Below, piece by piece: positions 8,392 to 17,848 of a DNA stretch of 22,240 bases. How positions within the stretch are numbered: the first letter of the stretch is position 1; every line of letters starts with the position of its first letter. A program made the translations under genes and the position numbers. The stretch is from Gryganskiella cystojenkinii. Lineage: Eukaryota > Mortierellomycota > Mortierellomycetes > Mortierellales > Mortierellaceae. The notes under the pieces were generated by a model. The model was not told where the DNA came from. It saw only the letters and a program-made list of their open reading frames with translations, and ran no database searches. The stretch covers positions 1 through 22,240 of the forward strand of contig JAAAIG010000329.1 of the NCBI GenBank assembly GCA_015852425.1, written 5' to 3'.

Positions 8392-9597
8392 TTAAACTCT
8401 ATTGATGTGAATAGGAGATAAAAAGAATAAAGAAACCGTTAGTAACTTGCGCAATTAAAATGATCCATGTTTCGTTCTTCATATCCTAGTATATTAATTG
8501 TTCATACCTGGAGGGGTACATCATCTGCAAGGTGCAAGTAAGGCATCGTAAGAAGAGAGAAAGAGAGAAAATAAAAAAACACAGAGCGTCAGCATTTTTT
8601 CGAAATTGACACTTCAGAAACAAAACTTGCTTATGATCCCGATCCACAAAGCAAACCAAAGAAAAGAATAAAAAGTCCAGAAAAACTTACGACGCGGACA
8701 GAGGCACCGAAAGACTTGGCGGGCAAGTTGTTACGGAAACGAGCCTTGACAGCGCCGGAACCACCGTGGGAGCGGGTGATGCGTCCCCAGATGCAGCGGA
8801 TCTTGGAGCCGTTGACCTCACGCTTGGCACGGTAAACGAAAGCGACACGCTTTCCGAGGTAGAACTCGGTGTCAGCAGCGGTCTTGACACCCTCGATCTG
8901 AACGAGCGAGATGTCGGGGCGCTGGTTGCGCTTAGCGCGCTTGAATCCAAGAACACGACCTTTGGCGTAAAGACTAAATTGATTTGTTGACAGTAAGGAG
9001 TGGGTTCCATGAAATTAGTCTCTCTGTTCTCTTTCAATGAATGTGTTGCGATGCTGTCTATGGGTGCTGATGTCTGAGATGGTGGGCGATGACGGTGATG
9101 GTTCTGACTAGATTCTTGTTGATCCGTTGTGTTTTGTGCTGTAGATCCCGAATTGAGATCTTGGTGATAGCCTCAAAAGGACTATCAAAGATCCAGATCC
9201 TATCCCGAATCATAGGTTCACCATGGAATCCTAGCTGATGGTGGTGATTGGTTCAAGATGAACTGCTTTCCTCGTTGCTCCTCCTCTGTATTAGACGACG
9301 GAAATTATCCTCCCTCCTTTCTCTAAACAGTAGAGACAAGTGTTCCTTCAAGTGAACAGAGAAGTCCATGGTCGGTTTCTTTCAGTTAATGAACTGGATT
9401 TGGCTGATTAACCGATGGCGATGTAGATGAACTTTCCCGATCCGATTATTTTTTTCGATCCTGGTCCATGGATATAGCTCCTGCAAGTTGTTTCCAATGT
9501 GAAATAGCGTCCGATGGTCCCGTTGTTGAGATGGATTGATCGATTGACAGGGAGCAGCATCGATGGATGCAAATCTGTGGTCAACGCACCGAGACAT
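8392..9597 (-). CDS. RPL33: 60S ribosomal protein eL33 (RPL35A/RPL33)
   Basis: Structural protein of the large cytosolic ribosomal subunit. Exons, in gene order, are 9597-9590 (8 nt), 8973-8691, 8524-8508 (17 nt) and 8398-8392 (7 nt). Introns are 616, 166 and 109 bp. The product is 104 aa (human 110, yeast 107). The main exon carries [57 protein letters not shown] and [16 protein letters not shown], all family hallmarks. The first exon gives M-S and part of R. The last two small exons give MMYPS and R-V-stop, closely matching the animal ending VMLYPSRI. The main exon has no internal start in its true frame, so simple ORF scans show only a wrong-frame shadow. A T17 tract (minus sense) lies about 104 bp upstream, and the 5' flank has pyrimidine tracts typical of ribosomal protein genes. 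Confidence 0.95.
8974..9589 (-). other. 616-bp intron 1 of eL33
   Basis: Donor GTGCGT right after the eighth coding base, and acceptor TTTAG at 8974. It is much longer than the later introns of the gene. Ribosomal-protein first introns can host snoRNAs or enhance expression. I saw no clear minus-sense C and D box pair, so no RNA is called. Confidence 0.75.
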
Positions 9598-9700
9598 GGC
9601 GAGGATGATCGAATTTAGAGAGAGAGTCTGAATTCCTCCTGGTCCGCCTCCTCTTTTGTCGGATCGAAAACGTGACTGTCAAATTTTTACGGCCTTTGTC

Positions 9701-9717
9701 AAAAAAAAAAAAAAAAA
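9701..9717 (-). promoter_or_regulatory. Poly(dA:dT) tract in the eL33 promoter
   Basis: Seventeen consecutive A on the plus strand (T in gene sense), 104-120 bp before the eL33 start codon. Such tracts exclude nucleosomes and are usual in fungal ribosomal protein promoters. The role here is inferred from position and composition. Confidence 0.5.
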
Positions 9718-9793
9718 TTGCCACCAAACCATTCTTTTTTGTTAAATAAGAGGTCAGGCCCATTATCGGCAGACCATCCCCTGGCGAGTTGAT

Positions 9794-9799
9794 TTTATT
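9794..9799 (-). terminator. Polyadenylation signal of the BAG6-like gene
   Basis: AATAAA in minus-strand sense, about 137 nt past the BAG6-like stop codon at 9936-9938. It is the only exact hexamer I noticed in the 338 bp between this gene and eL33. Confidence 0.5.
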
Positions 9800-9935
9800 T
9801 ATCATTAAGAAACGGGTAGTAGTGTACAGGCACAAAGTAAAGAGAGGAGAATAATGAGAAATAAAAAACCGCTGGTTCACTGTCTATATATGATGACGGT
9901 TAAAAAAAGACGTCCGCCTGAGGTAGCTCGTTCAT

Positions 9936-12900
9936 TTAGGGCATCTCCTCATCCTCGACCTCCTCAATTCGAGTCCGGCGAGAGTTGGTATCGGCGATGT
10001 TGGTCGATGAAGGTCGTGATGGTGTATTGGGAGTAGTCGAGGTAGTGGCCTCTGTAGATGCTGTTGTCGCTGCTGCAACATTTGAACCGCCAGCTCTTGT
10101 TGCAGACGAAACAGCGCGACCGCTGGCCGCAAAAAGCTGGTCCCTGAGTGCAATCCGTGTCGGCATATCCATCATCTCAAAATCCATGATCGCGCTAGCC
10201 ATACCAGGAAGAGGACCCACAGATTCACGAATCATTCTCTCCAAGTTTTCTGAAAGTGTTTCTGAGATGGAAGGAGACGACGGAGTGTTGCCAGTGTTGT
10301 TACCAGAAACCGGGGCAGACGGTGCGGCAGACGTCCTGGTCGTTGTGGTGTTCGTTGATGTCGGAGTGGTCGAATTGGAAGAAGAACCAGATCCTCTTGA
10401 TGATGATCCAAACATGACTCCGAAAGCGCCATAGCTATTCCCAGTGGTGGTCGAGGTGCTGGTAGAAGGTCCGAGAGGTGCAGGTGGTGCTGTCGATCCC
10501 AAGAGCGAAGGTGCCATACAGGTTTGTGATCTGGACGAGTTTTGTCTTGGGGTCGTCGCCATCAATGGCCAGGCACCTCCAACCAGTCCGCCCGTCTGCT
10601 CTTCTCCGCGTCGTCGGGGCACAATATTGGCACAGAGAACGTTCACCAACGTGTTGGTTGCCCTGTTCGAGAGTTCAACCCAGCGTCTTCCGTTTGCATG
10701 GATCGCTGACCCGACAACATGGGTCGCAATCCGCTGGGCAATGGCCTGATCACGCTCCGGGAAGAGACCATAAAATGCGACCCTCCAGGCGCCGACCACA
10801 TCTCGCATCCAGAGAATCAAATCACGCGCAAACGTTGGCCAGCTACTCTCCCTGCCCGCAGGGGCGGCTACAACCAGGTAAATGAGTCGTCGAAAGTGTT
10901 CCCTTAAAACGTCAATTGAGATCCTGCGAATATCCGCACTTGAGATCTGGATCGACGCCGGAGGGGTCAAAGACTCTAGGATTTCCTCGACATGAACAGC
11001 GTTCATGATGCCATGTGAAAACATGACAGCTACGGCCTAAAAGTGAGCACGCATATCAATTGTTAAAAACAATGTTAGTCATTACAACATTACAACATCA
11101 ACATTCAATTGGTTAGTGGACAAGCCCTAGTCAACCTCAACTATTCTTGATCAATCACTCACCTCAAGATTGTTCTCTGTGATCTGCTGACTATGGAGAG
11201 CACGCTCACGAATAAAAGTGTTCAACACTGGGTGAATGTTGCGGAGGGACGCTGGATAGCCTTCCACAACCAATCTCGTTTCCCGCACGGTCAGCGACTC
11301 GGCCACATCCCTTACAAGATCCTGAAGAGGCGTGTTGTTGTTTTGAGGATCATTGCAGATAACGTCCGCCAACGTTCTTGGGGATCCATCCTCTCTTGGC
11401 TGATCGACCATTCTGAGAATTGCAGAGATAAAAACGCCGATGCGTCCCAAGTTATAGGCGGGGGAAGTAGCGCCCGCGCTGCTGCTGCTCGAAACGTGGT
11501 TGTTGTTGGACGATGACGAGGGGATCGATGGGCTACTAGGTGATGGACTGGAGACAGTTGAAGAAGCCTCGCTTGCGGCACTGGCTGTCGGTTGTTGGTG
11601 TCTGGCGTCATTAGAAGAGGTCCGTGAGAGAGCAGCTCTCGATGCCGAGGAAGGCTGTGTGGAGATATTCCGAGCATTCGTTGCGACACTGGAGGCCGAA
11701 GCGAACGCACCTTCAGGATATGCATCCGAGCGAGTCGATCCCGCCCCTCTGGCCTCACGATCACCCAAGAAAGAGCCGAGCTCCTCTGCCAAATCAGTCA
11801 TAATCCGTCGACGTCTTGATGCATTCCTGTCATCTTCCACAAAATCATCAGGACGCTCTCTTCGTCTTGAGACCGGCGCACTGGAAGATGATCCTGGTTC
11901 GCTGACGCCTCTGCCTGACGTAACAGGCCAGGTAGCTGACAGGGGTGCGTCCAAGAGCTCCGCCCCATGTAGCTCGGCGTGACTAGCGAGGACCCGCTCT
12001 GTAAACTGTCGCATAAATTCCTCTTCCTCGTCATCCGTAGTGGCGCCCGGAGTCAAAGCTTGTCGTCCCACCCCTGTAGCTGAGGAAGACTGGGCTGGTC
12101 GAGAGTTGGTGCCACTGCGACTAGTTGACCGAGCAGGCGGATCCCGAGAATATGACAGATTTCCGTTAGGTCCAAGAATCAATCGTCCCACCGGCTCCAT
12201 ACCCGAGTTCTGCGAAGAAGGACCTTGACGTGTAGAAGCAGGGACAGAGGAGGATGAGGATCCGGGAGCAGAGGCCATGGTAGCATTCACCACGTTCCGT
12301 GCCTGAGCTCTTGCATGCGCCACGATGGACGGAATCAATCCCAGGGGAGCTCGCGATCCCGACCGGGCAAGGGTCGAGAATGGAAGTCCTGGGAGGGTCG
12401 TTCCTCCCACTTGAGCAGGTGTTCTAGCCAGTAAATTCGCCAAGGTATTTGATGGGATTGGAATACCAACAGTCTCGATCCGGGCTGGGGGCTGAAACCG
12501 ATATGCAACTGCATCGGGACTTGTGCCTACAAAATTGGCATTGGCGAGCATTGGAAAGACTGTATTCTGGACACTTGCAAGTCTGTACATGGCCCTGGCA
12601 GCCCTGAGCGAGGCGAGTTGAAGTCGCTGTCTCTCGTCCACACCTTCAATGCTTTGTCCGTATTGAGTTGAAAGCGTCTGCAAATGATTCGCCATCGCCC
12701 GACTGGTATTTGAAAGTTGGGTTAGCATGCTTCCCATACGGGCGATCGCCGTCGAGTCACCATCACGGTTCTCCGCTGCAGATTCGAGATCAGGGACATC
12801 CAGAGGTTCAAGCTCCACGCTCTCGACTATAGTCCAATAAAATAATGTTGATGATAAACGGTGAGTAAGGGTGAATGCCTAGTTTCGTCAAGACGTTCAC

Positions 12901-14341
12901 GGCGAGATTGAGCTGTCACTTACGCTGATCAGCGGGTTGAGACAGAATAGTCTCTACATTCCTGAGCTGTGTCGCTGCCCGTGTCAACTCTGCGTCAATA
13001 GTAGCCAGATGCTAAAAAAAGGGAGGTATAAAGGTTTGTTACGAACGATATCTCTTTTTCACATGAATGCAGTGCCTTCTGCGCCTTTCCGTAAAATGTG
13101 GAGAGAATTTCTACTTTTTCTGTTGGCTCGTGATTTCAAAGTGTTGGTAACTTACAGGTAATCCTGCTCCCAATGGCACAGATTGAGCACCACCGCCAGA
13201 GGCTCTCCCTCTACTAGCTCTTCCCTGTATACCAGATGGCGTACTAGAAGGAAGGTTTGCATTGTTGCCTGGCGAGAAGAGCGAACTCAGGGTCTATGCG
13301 GTGATAAGAGACATAATGAATGGTTAGCCAGTGTACGATAAATGAAGGTTGCCTGGTGTTCTTGAGTGAATAAAACATACCGAGGGATCAGCTCCGAAAT
13401 GAATGACAGTGGGAGCACTGCCGGTCATGTTCGTCGGCATACTACCGGCAATAGCTTGCATGATCTACAAGTTGAGAGTACACGCAGTGTCAGTGAGATT
13501 CGCTAAGAAGCACAGGATAATGCAAGGAGGTGGAGCATCAACGAAAAAAAAAAGTTTTGATTGATGTGGCGGGAGTTCTTACTCGCTGCGGATCAGCCAT
13601 CTCATCGATCCCTATGATACTGACGTGGTAGTCGCCAGTCTCGAATTGGAACGGTCTTGTGCTGGTAGCACGTCCAGTCTGTCTCCTCGGAGCATCTAAG
13701 GGAAAAGTCGATAGTTGTTACAAAAGGTCAACCAGCCATTTCTTTCTACGAAACAGAAAGCGCATAGGAGCTCAAAGAGAAAAAAAATAATACCATTCTG
13801 ATTGTTCGTTGGCGCATCCGCAGGTCGAGTGACCAAGTGAATCGTGTGTCCATCTTGTAGAGCTATTGGTATTTTTACATTAGGGGAAAGTAGGATAGTG
13901 CATCCAACGGAAGATTAGTTAGAGTGATGCCGGGGGCAGATGCGTCCAATTGGGATAAACGATGAATAATTGTAAATGACAAAATAAAAAAGAGGGATTC
14001 TCTTCCGGAGCCGTGTTGAGTTGCGCAAAGGGATGGGAGGAGAGAGGAAATAGAGTAGTCCTCAAGAAGAATGTAAAAACAACATAATTGCAATTGTCCT
14101 GCCAAAGCGTACAATACTCGGTCAGGGCCTTGTCGTCGGCCAGGACTCGACCTCGAAAGATCAGCCGTTGCCGAGGCGAAGGAACTTCGAGCAGGGTGGC
14201 GAGTCTCTCCTTGAGCTGAAGCACAGTCTCTGTCACTGGGAGAGAGACGGCATGGGTTTGAGATTCCAGAGTCTTGACATTGAGGGTGATGGGTCCTTCT
14301 GACGGAGGTGGTGAGGCTGACATTGTTGTTTCCTCGGCCAT
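9936..14341 (-). CDS. BAG6/Scythe-like large ubiquitin-domain protein
   Basis: BAG6 is a holdase scaffold that shields hydrophobic segments of tail-anchored and mislocalised proteins and hands them to targeting or degradation. Exons, in gene order, are 14341-14113, 13862-13794, 13695-13583, 13464-13381, 13293-13156, 13011-12924, 12826-11163 and 11036-9936. All junctions keep phase and give about 1161 aa (human about 1130). The N-terminal ubiquitin-like domain (residues 18-90) has VKTLESQT, QRLIFRGRVLADDKALTEY and IHLVTRP, matching BAG6 better than ubiquilin. Next come a short YHVSIIG segment, a helical region (about 212-335) resembling DUF3538, a long Ser/Pro-rich disordered middle, and a helical region from about 700 to 930 (LRNIHPVLNTFIRERAL onward) resembling the conserved BAG6 C-terminal core. 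The protein ends acidic (EEVEDEEMP). I cannot see the BAG-like C-terminal domain that binds UBL4A in animals. The gene is divergent from nicastrin. Confidence 0.83.
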
Positions 14342-14790
14342 TTGTTCTTTTTCTGGGAGGTAAATGTGAAGGAGATAATTTGTTGGGGTGGTGGAGGAGG
14401 GGGAGAGGATAATGACTTTTTTTTTATTACGGGGAATGAGATGTCATCAAGTTGTGGCCCTCCTGATCACAGTGAAGAGTAAGAGAGACAGAGAGGGAGA
14501 GAGTCAAAGGGAGGAAGGGAGAGATGCCTCGACGAGCAAACAATAATGTGATGATGGATGCAAGAAAATAATATTAAAGGCCATCCTTTGGGTTTGGTAA
14601 AAAAGGAACACTCTCTCGCCTTGCCAGTCAGAAAGCCGGCTGAGCCCCTTAACAAAGAGGCATCTTTCTAAAAGTTGATGTAACCTACTCTGTCCTTCTT
14701 ACGCGACCACCAACGACATCTCCCAGTCTCAGCAGAACAATAAAAAGAACGGACCTTCATCGACAACCAAAGAGAAACAACAAAAGGTCA
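14342..14790. promoter_or_regulatory. Shared upstream region of BAG6-like and nicastrin genes
   Basis: This 449-bp interval separates the start codons of two divergent genes, so it must hold both promoters and 5' leaders. It contains a T9-10 run near 14417, a GA/CT-rich stretch near 14475-14525 and an AT-rich patch near 14565-14578. I recognise no specific factor site. No other gene was seen. Confidence 0.6.
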
Positions 14791-17664
14791 ATGACTGCGA
14801 TATTACGCAGGCTCGCCATCGGACTTGTAGCTGGTAATGGATGGACCATCGACTGGATGGATGGACCTTTTTTTTTTTTTTTTTTTTTTTTCATGCATTT
14901 CCATTGACCAGCTCCGTCGACACTCTCGTTGCTTCTGAATAGCTTGTGCACTCGTCGCTGCTCAGGACTCGTACGATACCATCTACAACGATATCGGATC
15001 ACTTCCCTGCGTAAGACTCTTGAACGCAACAGGATCCATCGGATGCCAGTGTAAGTTTGGCGGACAACGATCGTTCCAAATAAAAGGTGACATCTTCAAA
15101 GGAGGACTCACTAACCCCATGACCTCCTGATAGCTATTAGCGCGGCCACAGGAGTTCTCTTCAGGACAGACTCGCAGTCGGACATTCAGAACTTTTCGGG
15201 CGACAAAAGTCTTGTATCCAAATATACCATCATCTTGCCCTACTGGCTCTTGACAAAGTAAGCTTTTTGACGTCCAATCCATTCACGGGCTCCAGGCACA
15301 CACTCAGAAAATGCTGGCTCACATAGTTTTTTGTTATAATCGTGCGCTTTAGTGACAACGTGAACCTGCTGAGATCAACACACAAGTTGGCAGCCATCAT
15401 CGCCGTCGTGAACGGAACAGATCCAGTCTACTCATCATCGGCGCGGCCATCCGGGATTGTATCTCCTGATACAACCTGCCCCAACTGCGACTTTGGTCTC
15501 TATGCAGGCTCTACGAGTCAGTATCAATGGAACCCAAATGTATGCACTGAATACAGACTCTTCTTCGCGCTCTTTGAGGACATGGACGAATACCAGCATC
15601 CACTAACAACTTTTCTCACAAAATAGGGCTCAGGACTACTCTTTCAAAACTACGACTTCCCCATCTACGCCTTGAACACTATGGACCAGCGCAACACCAT
15701 GTCCTACAATGCTGTCATGCAAGCGGCCAACACCAACAGGTTCAGAGGATACAACAACTTTCCTCTCCAGGCTTTGCAATTTCATTCGTTCATGTGGGCG
15801 GCACAGGATGCAGGAACCTGCCTTCGAAAAGGTATATGACCTTTTCACTTGTCATCATATCTGCCACAAATTTATCACGTCGGTTTAACACAAAGAACTA
15901 TTCGCGTTATTGATAGGTTGGTGCTCGCCTGTTGGAGGAGCATCGGTTTGGGCAACACCGTCGGTAAATATCACCTCTACAGACAACAAGCCCATCATTG
16001 TCGTATCTGGAGCAATGGACTCGCGGTCACTCTTCCATGATCTCACCATGGGTGTCGAGTCGTCAATAACAAGCATGGTGACACTACTGGCCGTTGCAGA
16101 AGCTCTTAGTCGGGTATGCATTCTATGAAATCAATAGAAATACTCGGACGAAAGTTTTATGCTTTGCATTGGACTCAAACGGTCATCATGTTATTATACT
16201 CTCTTTTTTAGTCCTCCGTTCCACTGGATTCGATGCAGAAGCATATCATATATACCCTTTTCACCGCGGAAGCTTGGGGATTCAGTGGATCACAGAGATT
16301 TGTCCAGGATATCTCCACACCTCTCAACTGCCTCAAGCCCGCAACATCAGGCCCTGGATGCTCTTTTCCTTTTTTTGCCAACTTGGATTTCCAGCGCATC
16401 AATCCAGCCAACATCAAGGCTATCATCGAGGCAGGGCAAGTCGGCGGTCTCGGATCAGCCACAGGGACCAGCCCGACTCTTTATGCGCATATCGACAGTT
16501 CTCAGGCACCCGTTTCTGGGCCTCTTTTGAGCCAGGTTCTCATTGCTGGCGGTATTAATACAACAGGGACACCTGGGGCGACAACGTCACCAGTTGAGGC
16601 AGCCAACAAAGACGGTATCCAGAGAGGACTTCCACCTTCAAGCGCTATGTCGTTCTTGAAATCTCAGCCTCAGATCGCGACCGTTGTCTTGACTGACTAT
16701 CAAAAGCAAATGAATCCGTTGACGAGCTCGGATCTGGATGACAGCTACGACCCTGTCCAGACTGCCAATTCCGTGCAACTGGCCGCCACCGCGATTTCCA
16801 GGACCGTGTGGCTGCAAGCGCAAGGGATCGATGACGCGAGTTTGTTGACTCCTCAGCAGCAGCAGGCAATGGGAAGTATTCAAATCAACAGCCAGCTCGT
16901 TTCTGATTTGCTCTATTGCTTGACCCAGAACTACTCCTGTCCCCTGGTCAACAGCTATCTGAACGGTAAGAATTGTCGTTACCTGATGATTAATGAAATA
17001 TTCCCTGAATTTAAACAACGCAAGGCACTGACTCGACTCTTCAATATATTTTTTTTTGTCGTTCTAGTCACCTCCTCGCCAAGTCCACCAACGCGACTTC
17101 CTCACCACACAGGAACGCTTTACAGTCAGTCACAGCCGTTCCCAATCTTTGCTTGGAGCTTCTTGGCGAATATGACGAGTGTCAAGAATACGACCGCGCC
17201 TCGGGCTACTGGATGCAGTTCTAACCCCTCTGTGGTCCAATGTAATCCGAATGAGTATTGCGTCGGAAACCAGTGCATCGTGACCATGACGCGATATCAC
17301 GACGCCTTTGGAGTCGGAATTGCGATGGCGGAGGATACCAGTTACTACATCAAGGATGCATCTAAGCCAGTGTGGGTCGAGGCTACGTAAGTATCCGTGC
17401 TGGACCAATGGCCGTTACTCTTTTGCCCCACCTTTTTTCCCATTTCCTTTCCATTTCTTTCAGGGGTACGGCTCTAACATTCATCAAAACTTGTTCATTG
17501 TTCATGATCATAGGTGGGACCCTATTGGTCTGCGACTCTTCAGTGTAACTTCGCCTGCCTCTCAAAAGATCGAACTTGTTGTTGGCGTGTTGATGACAGC
17601 ACTGACCGCTGGACTCGTTGTGTACTCTAAGCGTGTTATCAAGAAAACGCTCAAAGCAGATTAG
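14791..17664 (+). CDS. NCSTN: Nicastrin, gamma-secretase subunit
   Basis: Type I membrane glycoprotein that stabilises gamma-secretase and gates substrate access for presenilin. Exons are 14791-14833, 14943-15050, 15134-15257, 15353-15539, 15627-15831, 15917-16113, 16212-16965, 17068-17386 and 17514-17664. The product is 695 aa (human 709). It has a signal peptide at residues 1-21 and PCVRLLNATGSIGCQS, nearly the human motif, with Cys37 and Cys49. CPNCDFGLY and the QWNPN..NYDFPIY segment follow, then VVSGAMDSRSLFHD and the LFTAEAWGFSGSQRF block, where Glu308 aligns with the human substrate-gating Glu333. The single C-terminal transmembrane helix spans about 665-684, preceded by WDPIGLRLFSV and followed by a short basic tail. 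The zinc ligands of the related M28 peptidases are not apparent, as in nicastrins. The signal peptide shares its exon junction with a 109-bp intron holding a T24 run. Family identity is strong across the whole length. Whether presenilin, APH-1 and PEN-2 are encoded elsewhere cannot be seen. Confidence 0.94.
14868..14891 (+). repeat. T24 homopolymer in nicastrin intron 1
   Basis: An unbroken run of 24 T within the 109-bp first intron, preceded by repeats of the GGATGGACC type. It may serve as a polypyrimidine stretch, though it lies about 50 nt from the acceptor. Its exact length is prone to sequencing error and to variation between strains. Confidence 0.85.
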
Positions 17665-17848
17665 ATTCTTGCTTTCAATGCGAGCCTGCATGCATAATAA
17701 AACCAAAGAAAGAGGTGAATATCTGCGCCACCAAAAATGTTAAAAATGCGATTTCGAGAAGCCAGTCCTGTCCACAGAGGTTGATCAGCATTCAGCCCGT
17801 TTGAGTTTCCCGTGTTCCCATTCCATTAAAACTCACTCTGTCGCCACC
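17665..17848 (+). promoter_or_regulatory. Short intergenic region with DONSON promoter
   Basis: Only 184 bp separate the nicastrin stop from the DONSON start, so the nicastrin 3' end and the DONSON promoter share this space. The start codon at 17849 has the strong context GCCACC before ATG. TTTCCCGT at 17806-17813 differs by one base from a common E2F-type core, which would suit an S-phase gene, but one such match can arise by chance. Confidence 0.45.
17696..17701 (+). terminator. Polyadenylation signal of nicastrin
   Basis: Exact AATAAA starting 32 nt after the nicastrin stop codon at 17662-17664. Confidence 0.6.

Noticed and set aside
8687..9037. A 116-aa open frame on the minus strand over the ribosomal protein locus
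   Set aside because: It is a Ser/Thr-rich wrong-frame shadow. The adjacent frame encodes eL33 with full family similarity.
8974..9589. A C/D-box snoRNA in the first eL33 intron
   Set aside because: GATGA and CTGA motifs near 9080-9110 are on the plus strand, opposite to the host gene. No minus-sense box pair was found.
11500..11982. A 160-aa plus-strand frame inside the BAG6-like gene
   Set aside because: It is antisense to the long conserved-phase exon 7 and driven by the Ser-rich codon repeats on the other strand.
16233..17390. Possible M28-type zinc aminopeptidase
   Set aside because: The fold family is related, but the sequence matches nicastrin end to end, including the C-terminal helix, and the metal ligands of active peptidases are not apparent.
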